From Hedera helix (Eukaryota; Streptophyta; Magnoliopsida; Apiales; Araliaceae), in contig OX359287.1 in assembly GCA_947179155.2 (NCBI GenBank), forward strand, positions 3,735,001 to 3,799,000: DNA of 64,000 bases, read 5' to 3'. Of this stretch, positions 45,276-55,773 are shown piece by piece. Every line of letters starts with the position of its first letter. Position 1 is the first letter of the stretch. Position numbers and translations under genes: made by a program. Below the pieces are notes generated by a model, which searched no databases, was not told the DNA's origin, and worked only from the letters and a program-made list of their open reading frames with translations.

Positions 45276-48200
45276 AAACCCTTCTATGAGAAGCCCCCAA
45301 AGATTCAGGTTTTTGCAAGACAAAAGGAAGGAGATAGATATTGCACTTATCATGAAGCTAAAGGGCATGATACCGAGGAGTGCTACCATCTCAAAGACTT
45401 CCTAGAAAAGCAGGTACGGAATGGCAACCTGGACAGTTACGTCGTCGATTCCTACCGATCATCAGCCTTCGATCGCCTCGAGCCACCACCACCCATTACT
45501 GAAGCAAGAGGTGTGGTTGATGTCATTTTCGGAGGATCAATCTCCACTCTGTCCAATAGAAAGAGAAAAGCCTTCGGCAGAGAAACCCATCAAGTGTCCG
45601 GTAAACCGTTGGGCATCAAGACCGACCCCATTACTTTCTCTGATGATGATTACCCATCGGGGATGGTTACTCCTCACCAGGATGCATTGGTCATTATGGC
45701 TCAGGTCGGCACCATGGATATGAAGAGAATGCTTGTTGATAATGGAAGTTCAGTCGATGTACTCTACAGCTAAGCATACAATCGACTGGACTTGGGGGGA
45801 AGGAAGCTGGAGATCTGCAATGAGTCCCCCTTATACGGGTTTGGGAATAACCCAGTCCATATAACAGGGACGATTGAATTGCCTGTGATCTTCGGGACTG
45901 CCCCGAAACAAGCTTCCATCATGGTCCGCTTTTACATGGTTCAAGTGGAAAGCAATTACAATGCCATTTTAGGAAGAACAACTTTATCGGCATTGAAAGC
46001 GATTACCTCCATCCCGCATTTAAAAATGAAATTTCCAACCAAAAATGGGATCGGGGAATCTGTTGGTGATCAGGATCTTTCTCGAAGATGTTATTTACAG
46101 ACCATCCAAACATCCTCTACCAGTGATAGCAAACAGAAAGCCACTATGAAGATCGAGCTGGAACCTTTCACTGAGGGATGTACTGAACCACTAGCAACAC
46201 CGGCCGAAGATACGGTTGAAGTGCCATTATTTCAAGATGATGGTCAGAAAACTGTACAGATTAGCACAAACCTTCAATATGAAACCAAAACTCGGTTGGT
46301 CACCCTTCTTCGGGAATATTCTGACATCTTTGCATGGGTCTCAGCTGACGTGTCAGGCATTGATAAAACTGTGGTCGTATACCAGTTGAGCGTCAACCCG
46401 AACTCCAGACCCGTTAAGCAAAAACAGAGGAACATAGCTCCCGAGAGGCAACAGGTAATTGATGATGAAATTGATAAACTTCTGGCTGCTGACTTCATCT
46501 TCGAAATCAATTATCCTGAATGGCTCGCCAACGTGGTGTTGGTCAAAAAACACAATGGGAAGTGGAGGATGTGCGTGGATTACACAGATCTCAATAAAGC
46601 ATGTCTGAAAGACTATTATCCTCTCCTGAGCATAGACCAATTGATCGACTCCACCTCGGGACATACCATAATGAGCTTCTTGGATGCCTTCTCGGGGTAT
46701 AACCAAATCGCCATGCCTGAAAGCGATGAACCGAAGACGGCTTTCATCACCCACCGAGCCATCTATGCTTACAAAGTCATATCCTTCGGATTAATCAACA
46801 CGGGGGCTACTTATCAGAGAATGATGAACAAAGTGTTCAGCAGCCAGATTGGGAGGAACATGGAAGTCTATGTGGACGACATGTTCGTTCGAAGCATGAA
46901 GAAGGATGATCATTTATCCGACTTGAAAGAATGCTTTGAGAATGTCAGAACAAACAACATGAGACTCAACCCAACTAAATGCACATTTGGCCTCGGGTCA
47001 GGAAAATTCTTGGGATATATGGTCAGCCGAAGAGGGATTGAGACAAATCCCGAAAAGATATCGGCTATTCTTGAAATGCAACCTCCGAAGAACTTCAAAG
47101 AAATTCAAGGGCTGACCGGGAGGCTGGCAGCTCTTCGGCGATTTGTGGCACGACTAACCGAGAAATGTCTCCCATTCTTCGGGACTTTGAAGGGAGCCCA
47201 GAATCAGAAAACGTTCCAATGGACTGAAGACTACCAAGGGGCTTTTGAACAAATTAAAAGATATATCTCTTCCCCTCCGATATTAAGCAAGGCACTGCCC
47301 GAGGAGGATCTACAAATATACTTGTCTGCCACATCCTTGGCAGTCGGGTCAGCTTTAATCAAGGAAGATTCACAAGGACAAAAGCCAGTCTACTACGTAA
47401 GCCATGCTCTTCGGGACGCTGAAACCAGATACCCAAATTTAGAGAAGTTGGCTTACGCACTGGTTATCTCCAGTCAAAAACTGAGACATTACTTCCAGGG
47501 GCGGACTATCATCGTCCTCACGGACCAACCATTACGAAAAGTTCTTTACAGACCAGAGTCTTCGGGAAGGTTGGCAGCATGAGCCATTGAGCTAAGTCAA
47601 TTTAACATCGAATTTCATCCTAGGACGGCTATAAAAGCTCAGGCCCTCATTGATTTCATCATCGAATGTTCATTCCCCGAGGATGCCAAAGAAATAGAAC
47701 CCGAGAACGAGAAGGTGACAATAAACCCCGAGGAGACTGCATGGACTTTGTATGTCTATGGATCCTGTGCTGGGGTGAGAAGCGGTGCTGGGGTAATCCT
47801 CACTTCTCCGGAAGGCTTCAAAGTGCAGCAATCTATCCGGTTTGGATTCATAGCCACTAACAACATAGCTGAATACGAAGCATTGGTGGCAGGGTTGAAA
47901 TTGGCCCGAAGTCTGGAAGTAAAGAGCTTGACAATATACAGCGACTCCCAACTGGTTGTGAAACAAGTGTTGGGGGAATACGAAGCAAGAGGAGTTCATT
48001 TGCAGGCCTATCTCCATCTAGTTCGGTCCTTATTAACATTTTTTCCGAGATATCAGATATTAGGCGTGGTCAGATCCGAAAATACCATGGCCGATGCTCT
48101 TTCCAAATTGGCAACCACCGATCAAGGGGAATTAGATGGGGCGGTATACTTAGAAAATCTCCAACATCCGAGCACCCTGGTTCAGACAGTGTTGGATATT

Positions 48201-49448
48201 GAACAGGCGGATTCGTGGATGACCCCTATCTTTAAATTCCTTTTGAATGGGGAATTGCCCGAAGACAAATCTATGGCCCGAAGAATAAAGTACAAATCCA
48301 CCAAGTACTGTATCCACAATGACCATCTGTACCAAAGATCCTATTCTTCCCCATTGCTCCGATGTCTCAACCCCGGGGAATCCGATTACGCACTTCGGGA
48401 AGTTCACGAAGGAATCTGCGGGGATCATGTGGGAGCAAAATCACTTGCCCATAAAATTTTGCGACAAGGATATTTTTGGCCGACCATGCTTGAAGATGCC
48501 AAAGACTTCGTCAAAAAATGTCATAAGTGCCAAATATTTGCATCCGTCCCACACCAACCTCCCGAAGAATTATCCCCGATACTTTCTCCGATACCCTTTT
48601 CTGTATGGGGAATAGACATATTGGGTCCTCTTCCACAGGATAAGGGACAAGTGAAATTTGTCATCGTTGCCATCAATTATTTCACCAAGTGGGTAGAAGC
48701 CAAACCACTTGCCAAGATCACCGAGCATACATGTCTCCAATTCTTTAAAGAACAAGTAGTCTACCGGTTCGGCATCCCGATGATTCTGGTTTCCGACAAC
48801 GGGCTTCAGTTTGTCGGCAAAATGTTCGAAGGATTCTTAACAGAGCTTAACATTCAGCATCGTCGGACTTCGGTAGCCCATCCACAGGCCAATGGACAAG
48901 TAGAAGGTACTAACATGACACTTCTTCATGGCATAAAAAGAAGATTGGAAGATGCGAAGGGTGCCTGACCCGAGGAGCTTTTGCACGTTCTTTGGGCCTA
49001 CCGAACAACTCCTCGGACTACTACTGGGGAGACGCCCTTTAAGATGGCCTATGGTTCCGAAGCCTTGATACCTATTGAGATCGGGGTACCTTCACCAAGG
49101 GTCTTAAACTTCAATGAAATACTCAATAGCGAAGGACTTCGGTTAAACCTCGACTTATTGGAAGAAGAACGTGATTCAGTGGTCCTCAGATTGGCTGCTT
49201 ATCAACAACGAACTGCTCGGCACTTCAACAAAAATGTCAAATGCAGGTCATTCAATGTGGGCGATTTGGTCCTTCGATAAGCTGAGGCGTCCACATCTCG
49301 AGAAACTGGCAAACTGATGCCAACATGGGAAGGTCCATACTTAGTGATCGAAGTGTTGAGGGCTGGAACTTACAAGCTTCAGGGCATGGATCGAAAAAAT
49401 ATTCCAAATACTTGGCATGCTTTTCGGCTTCGTAGGTATTATCAGTAG
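45276..49448 (+). pseudogene. pol: Tat-lineage pol (protease, RT, two RNases H, integrase), four stops
   Basis: One frame with stops at 45771, 47580, 48966 and 49278. Order: gag-end zinc-like motif YCTYHEAKGHDTEECYHL (about 45338-45391); protease site VDNGSSVDVLY (45738), Tat-style DNG; RT with KWRMCVDYTDLNKAC and intact YVDD (46869-46880); a worn first RNase H, where DAS reads SAT (near 47325); an archaeal-type RNase H (47742-48115) whose first aspartate is tyrosine (YVYGSC); integrase zinc finger HEGICGDH-x-CHKC; core with D 48615, D 48795 and E 48903, a DD35E spacing; and a C-terminal tail WEGPYLVIEVL to 49448. Two RNase H domains mark the Tat/Ogre clade. The RT and integrase active sites are intact. 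Confidence 0.95.
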
Positions 49449-49458
49449 TTCACACTTT

Positions 49459-49690
49459 GTACTTAGTCAAATTTTGAGGTTATCATTGAAACCGATAGAC
49501 TTTTATACTTAGTGAAATTTTGAGGTTATCATTGAAACCGATAGACTTTTATACTTAGTGAAATTATGAGGCTATCATTGAGGCCGATGGACTTTTGTAC
49601 TTAGTGAAATTTTGAGGCTATCATTGAGGCCGATGGACTTTTGTACTTAGTCAAATTTTGAGGCTATCTTTTTTAGCCGATAACCTGTTA
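49459..49690 (+). repeat. Tandem array, period 46 bp, about five copies
   Basis: ACTTAGTSAAATTTTGAGG begins at 49461, 49507, 49553, 49599 and 49645, exactly 46 bp apart, with TATCATTGA-GCCGATGGACTTTT between. It lies between the pol end and the antisense gene. Confidence 0.95.
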
Positions 49691-49936
49691 TCTTTTCGAT
49701 ATTAATGATAATGTTTTTTATCATTTGGTTCTTGTATTACTGTTTTGATACACACTTTAAAATTCATCTCCTAGCCTTATTGGATTTATATCCGATCAGG
49801 CTAGTGGGGGGCGAAGCAGTATAAGTAAACAGTTGTACATACAGATGATAGAATAAAACTCATGAGAAAAGATAAATTGTATTGATTAATTGGCCGGAGG
49901 GTTACAAAATGTAAAATAAAAACAAACAAAAATTTT

Positions 49937-52174
49937 TTACATCTCACAATCCTCGGGAAACATAATTCCCAGCTGATCAGGATCATGACCCTTCTCCTTG
50001 GCAAGCTCCCGAGCATATTCAAACCCCTCGCTGAATTCATTCACAACCGAGGCCAAGATGTCAGCCTGGAAAACATCCGAGGCTTTGTATTCATCTATCA
50101 CCTTCTGTTTGAGTTCGGGAATTAAAACGCTCGGGGAAGCAGAGGGAATCGGTCCTTTCAGCCAATCGGCTTCTTTAGCACCCCAACCTTCGACGATCAG
50201 TTCAACGTTGTCTTTGAGATTCTTCATCTGATCAGTGTGAAGTTGGATGATGTTTTCCGATTAGGTCAGGAGAATCTTCTGACTTTGGATTTGGGCTTCT
50301 AGCTCGTTCTTGTTATTCTCAAGCTAGATTTTCTTGAGCTCTTTGGCTTGCACCAAATCCATTGCATGGGCATTTGCCTTCTCCAGATCGATCACCCGGG
50401 CCTTCAGGAAATCGATCTCCTTGTCTTTCTCCAGACGAGCCTCCCGAGCCGATTCATACTCTTTTTTCATTATCTGGAAGGAGTCATGCATGATCTTCAG
50501 CTGGTCTTTGGTCTTCTGGTGGTTCTTCAGAGCCTCATCATGCCCTTTGCTGCTTTCCTCGGCTCTTCTCTCCAGAACCTTCTGCTCATCGGAGACCCTC
50601 TGGAGAATTGCATTTCCCTGAAAAGAAACGGTTGAACGATGAATGAGTCAGAAAGTTAACCAATTCAAATAAGAAAATTTTGCAAGCAGATCCTTACCTT
50701 TGGATGGCAGGAGAACAACATCTCCATAAGCGTCTTCAGGTCGGCCCCCTCGGTACCATCTTCGACAAACGGGATCATCGAAGAACCCAAGGCGTGCATA
50801 TTAATCCCCTCCTCGGGATTTGAACCCCCAGTCGGCATTGGGGGATCCATCGGACCGCCTTGGGTGTTCGGGGGCTCTTGACCTTCAACGGGTCTTTTCC
50901 CTTTATTCTGAGAGGGGGGAGCAAGGCATTCCTCTGACTGCCTGACGACGCTTTGCTCGGCGGGAAGAGTAGATGAGCTCCCTTGAGGAGCGGAAGCTTG
51001 CTTGGTTCTTGCCTCCAGTACTGATGTCAGAACCAGCCTTCTCCTCTTTATTTTCGGTCTGCCAGCACCCGAGTCTTCGGCAGTAGACTTCTCTCCTTCG
51101 GTGGGCTTGATAATATCATCCACCTGAGAAGATCCCGTGGCCATCTCGGGATTGGCAGCGGCCTGGGTGGAGTCCTTGGGCTTTGCAGCCCTCAAGCTTC
51201 GGCTCGCCTTTAGTTTATCGGCGGCACTCATCTTGGTCCTCAGGACCCCAGCCGCCTCCAGGATGGCTTCATTGTTAGGATATTTTTCTTGATCAGCCAC
51301 TGCAATACAATCAGAAAAGAAGGGTAAGCATATCAAAAGGGTCTCAGAACGAAGGAGCAAGCACAGAAAAAGACTTACGGCCAAAAAAATACAACCAATC
51401 TTGGTCGTTAAGGAGATTCCGGTCCCACTTCACAGATGGTCTCTTGGAATATAAGACCTCGAACTCTTCAAACTTTGCCCGAGAGATTCTCTTCGGATTC
51501 AGCTGGTCTTTGTTTGGGTCTGACCAAGGTCCGATCATCTCAGTGTCCAGTCCCTTGATGAAAAACCAATCCCCGTGCCACCCTTTGTTACTTGAGGGGG
51601 TCTCCATTAGGGTATCCCTTCCCGGGGTCTTTATTACCATGTAAAACTCATTTTCCTTATTATTAGTAATAGAAAAGAATTGAAAAAAGAAATCTATGGC
51701 CGGGAGGGTCGACTTAGAAGAACAGAAGGCAATAAAACTATTTATATGGATGAAAGAATTGGGGGATAGTTGGTTCAGGCTGAGCCCCGTCGTATGCAGT
51801 AACTCCAATACGAAGGGGCGAAGAGGGAATCGGACCCCATATATCAGCGTCTTCCTATGGATCGAGATCCACCCATCCTCGAGCTGATAGTACATCCTCT
51901 CCCCAGGCCTTTTGATTTCATATGTATCGAGGATATAAAACTCTGTTTGGGCTAAATCAAAGTATTGGTTCCGGATTGAACAAGGGATGTTGGCTATTCT
52001 ATACTGGATATTAAAATACTTATTCCTATTGTACTCCTCTACATCCCTAATCCGGGTGATTACCACGGGTTTCCATGGTTGACCCTCTGGGATCCCCGGT
52101 TCAGCAACAGTAACTTCGTCTTCAACCCGGGAAGACGAAGCTTGAGCCCTCGTATCTTAGGTACTTCTAGTCAT
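49937..52174 (-). pseudogene. Antisense accessory gene of the Tat element, three exons, three stops
   Basis: Exons read on the minus strand: 52174-51379, 51299-50698 and 50617-49937, joined by introns with GT-AG ends (GTAAGTC donor at 51378, TTGCAG acceptor at 51300, GTAAGG donor at 50697, TTTTCAG acceptor at 50618). The phases fit exactly. Exon 1 carries the putative gypsy-type transposon domain (Transposase_28 type): IYGVRFPLRPFVLELLHTTG, then WHGDWFFIKG. Exon 2 is a low-complexity, charged linker with PKIKRRR. Exon 3 is a long coiled coil. The ATG at 52174 is followed by TAA five codons later; TAG lies near 50324 and TAA near 50264 in exon 3. Such antisense genes are known in Tat elements and their role is not established. 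An alternative ATG is at 52066. Confidence 0.85.
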
Positions 52175-52819
52175 TATGGGGTATTGAAGAAGAGAGGGTG
52201 AAAAACTTACTTGATCTTAATAAGAAGGATTGGTTGAATATCGATCGGAAGACAGCAGAGCAGGAATGATAGAATCTGGGCTGGGAATGGAATTTTTCTC
52301 TCTCAAACGTCCTTTCTTTCGTGATAGCTGCCTCTGGTAAAAACGACGATACACTTAAGGTGATCCTTTTTATCTTGTCTAAGCGTTGCAACGGTTCAGA
52401 TGGAAACGATCTGACGGATGGGGCACATTCGCAGTATTTACTGCAGTGTAATAAATGCTCCTTCCCGCGTAAGCTTTGCCAGCTATTTGGACACGAATTT
52501 CAAAATTCAAAATCAAGTTGCAAACGAAACGTCTGTGTAAGCCTTGGACCGGATCCGTTGGGTTGATAAATAAAGTTTTGGGCTTGATTGTTGCATAAGG
52601 GCCCAAAGCTTGAAACCTTGATTATAAAGGCCCAAGGCCTTATCCAAAAGCTTTCCCATCTGTCTGGTGCCTCCGGGCTCCCGATAAAGCTTTTATCTTC
52701 GGTTTGATACCTCCGGGTTCCCGAATGACATTTCCCATCGGACTGATGCCCCCGGGCTCCCGATGGAGGTTTTTCTCTTCGGAAGGTTTCATTCTACTCC
52801 CCCAGCACATCCATATACT
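52175..52819. other. Tat 3' region, likely promoter of the antisense gene
   Basis: No plus-strand gene. It contains three variants of CCTCCGGGCTCCCGATAAAG (near 52672, 52711 and 52750), a short GC-rich repeat about 39 bp apart. On the minus strand it lies upstream of the antisense gene. Confidence 0.5.
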
Positions 52820-52836
52820 GGAGGAGTGGGGGGCAA
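52820..52836 (+). other. Polypurine tract of the Tat element
   Basis: GGAGGAGTGGGGGGCAA directly precedes the 3' LTR start TGTTAGG, as needed to prime plus-strand DNA synthesis. Confidence 0.85.
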
Positions 52837-53230
52837 TGTTAGGATGTATATTTAACCAGGCCTGATCCGGGAATTTACATTGGGCTAGGCCCAATAGACC
52901 GTTGGCCTGGTAGCTTTCCGCTTGGGCTTACAGCACGTGGGTGGAAGATGAATCGGATATACATCATAACTACCTAGTGTAATGGACAAAACCGTTACAC
53001 AGGTAACCGTTATTCAGGTATGCAGTATAAATATCCAGTCGATAATGGAGAGAAGGGTAACGCACTATTTTGAAATACTAGATACTCAACCCTCCATTGT
53101 TGACTTTTCCGATACCTTCACTAACACTCACACCAGAGGAGTCCACAAATGACCCAAGCCGTTTGGACTTTTGTGCAGGTATTCTTACCGGACGGCCAGC
53201 AGGACTACCCGACAGAATCAGGCGTCAACA
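52837..53230 (+). repeat. 3' LTR of the Tat element
   Basis: Same length (394 bp) and termini as the 5' copy. The differences I count are substitutions only (11 positions), so it is collinear. It is followed by ATTTA, the right target duplication. Confidence 0.95.
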
Positions 53231-53235
53231 ATTTA

Positions 53236-55099
53236 TGTTACAGATTGGTTGAATATTATAATATCAGTGCTATTACATTTCTAACAGTACTAGGATTATG
53301 TTCGAAAAAATAAAATTTTAGTTAAAATTATCTTTTTAAGAGGGGTTGATTATGTCAAAATAATATTTATATATGTTATTAAAACAAAAATATATATTTA
53401 AGAATACTTGTATAACTAATTCATCAATAATTTTTACTTTTAAAAGTATCTATAATTTTAACGGCATAAATATTATTCTTACATTATTAGTCTTTAAAAA
53501 GTACATTTGTATTTCAAAATGCTATTTAAGTTGCCGCCAATCATACTGGTGCCATAAGGCTTCGACGGCATGCTTTGCTTCTTGCACAAACAATACTTAA
53601 TACTTTACAGTTTGCATGTTATCCCATTTCTAAATGGTCCTCAAATGTCTTTTACCTTTTATTTTTGAAGCCATGTTTGAGGTGCTTTTGCAATTACCTT
53701 GCTCTCTTGATTTAATAACATGAGCTCTTGTTATCAAATAATACACCTGGCACACGAGTTACGTGTGTAATTGGCGTGAAAATAAATTGATATTTTCATG
53801 ATTATTAAAAGATTAAATAAAAAATATTTAAAAATTAAAAATTAAAAAAGAATTAAATAAAAAATATTGCATCACAATGTCAATCGAGGACATGAATGGA
53901 TGTTGCGTTATAATATAGATATTGATTTTCATCTGAGGACATGAGCAGCTGAACACGTCTTGCTTGATCGTAGAATATAGCACTTTTGACAACAATTTTT
54001 CTTTTTCTTTTTTGTTCTTCCTTTTTTGTTTTTTTTTTTTTTTTGTTCTTCCATTTTTTATTTTTTTTATTGAATCCTGATGTTCTTTAATAGAAGGGTT
54101 TCAGATTTTCCCGTTGATATGTAGTCGTTGCTCATTTAATGTCTCGATTCTTAAAGATCTTTGGCATAGACATCCAGAAATTATGTCAACTTGCTTTCGG
54201 CTCTGCCTTCACATCAGTTTACTAGAAGTGACAACCTCGTATCTGGTGTCACTAGGTCAAACAAGCTGTTAGACTTAACCCTTAATTTCTGACCTTTACT
54301 TTGGACTTGAGACGATCAACAGTCTTCTTGAAGTTCTCACCATTCAGATCATCTCGATGTCAGACCTTTCATACTCTATGACCTTTGTGATCGTAGTTTT
54401 CCTTGACAATAGTACTCTCTACGATCAGTTCTGTGACTTTCATGCTCTACGATCCTTTTGCTCCATACAATGTATTTTGCATTGCGAACTTAGAGCTTGT
54501 CTTGCTTCTCGATCAAGCATATTCTGTGATCCTCATTTAACCTTCCAAATGTAGGATGATCTTTGCAATTTTCAATTACTAGACAACTTTTGATTTCTTA
54601 TGATCTATAAAATGATTTCGTTCATAGATCAATCTAACAAGTTTGATCTTCAACTCTAAGTCTTTGTACATTAATTTCACTTTTAAGGACTTTACAAAAA
54701 TTACTAATTACAAATATACATTAACGATCATTTCAAATTATCATCAAATCATTCAATCATGCATTTATACTAAAAATCTCCCCCTATTTAATTATGATAA
54801 ATCCATTAGTTTTCAGCATTCAACAATTCAATTCTAATATGCATATCATTTGAATTTAAACATGACTAATATACAGTGAGCAAATGCCATCATTAATTAG
54901 CGTCCAACATATCAAGCAACGACCCATATTAAAATTATAAAAAAGTCATCCATTATTATTAGTAGCTGGTGAGATGATTACAAATTACCATCATCCGTTA
55001 ATATTAATAGTAGATCACGAGTTTCAATTTTTTAATCTCAGTCGTTAGTCTCTATGATGGATGGTATAAATTCTATTTGCTTTATCTAATACTTGTTAT

Positions 55100-55184
<85 letters not shown>

Positions 55185-55768
55185 TTAAAATTCCTATTAT
55201 GTCATATTTTTAAAATTTTTAATTTTTAATTTCATGGTTATTACCGTAATTTAAATACTCTATTTTAATAATTGTCCATTATCTATCCACTTATTTCTTT
55301 TTCTCTCCATTTATTTGTTTAACATCTTTAAGTAGTTTTAACTCCTATTCTTATTTAGTATCTTGCAAGTTTAACTTTTACTAAATATAATTCCACATTA
55401 ATTTTATGTACACATATTAGTGTGTGCCCAAATACAAATATATACATATATATAGTGGAAACAGTAATTAAATGGGTAATTCTTATTAATTGATATTTTC
55501 ACATGATTTTTTGATATTTTCACATGGTAGAACCCACATATAGAGCTAGCTATAGCGACAGATAAACCATCGTTATACATCTATAGCGACACTTTTGTAG
55601 AGTCCATTGTGTGGAACTATCAAAAATAGGTGCGGATTTATCAGTTTCCATAATTTATTCTCAAAATATATATATAATAGAAAGTTAAACAGAAAAAAAG
55701 GTACATAAATTCTTGCTCAAGAGGCATAGGTCCATACATAAAAAATATATGCTTGGTATTGACTTACC
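53236..55768. other. Intergenic region without a supported gene
   Basis: AT-rich DNA. Short frames at 53373-53600, 54357-54554 and 54643-54837 have no motif and no gene-like composition. A poly-T/TTTTTGTTCTTCC stretch lies at 53995-54070. Confidence 0.5.
55099..55181 (+). repeat. (TA)n microsatellite
   Basis: About 41 TA units, the longest dinucleotide run in the window. Confidence 0.95.
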
Positions 55769-55773
55769 ATCAT

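Larger units (their letters stand above)
40742..53230 (+). mobile_element. Complete Tat-lineage Ty3/gypsy retrotransposon
   Basis: Two 394-bp direct LTRs (40742-41135 and 52837-53230) enclose a primer site, gag, protease, RT, RNase H, archaeal-type RNase H and integrase in that order, then a 46-bp tandem array, an antisense gene and a polypurine tract. ATTTA flanks the whole (40737-40741 and 53231-53235). Counting by eye, the LTRs differ at 11 positions, about 2.8 percent, so insertion was fairly recent on a million-year scale under usual plant rates. It has since lost coding ability through stops and one shift, and was invaded by a solo-LTR family member at 41178. Confidence 0.95.

Noticed and set aside
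47670..48755. Minus-strand frames opposite pol
   Set aside because: Shadows of the RNase H and integrase frame, which carries clear catalytic motifs.
50334..50635. Plus-strand open frames of about 95 residues
   Set aside because: They mirror exon 3 of the antisense coiled-coil gene, whose splice sites and phase fit the minus strand.
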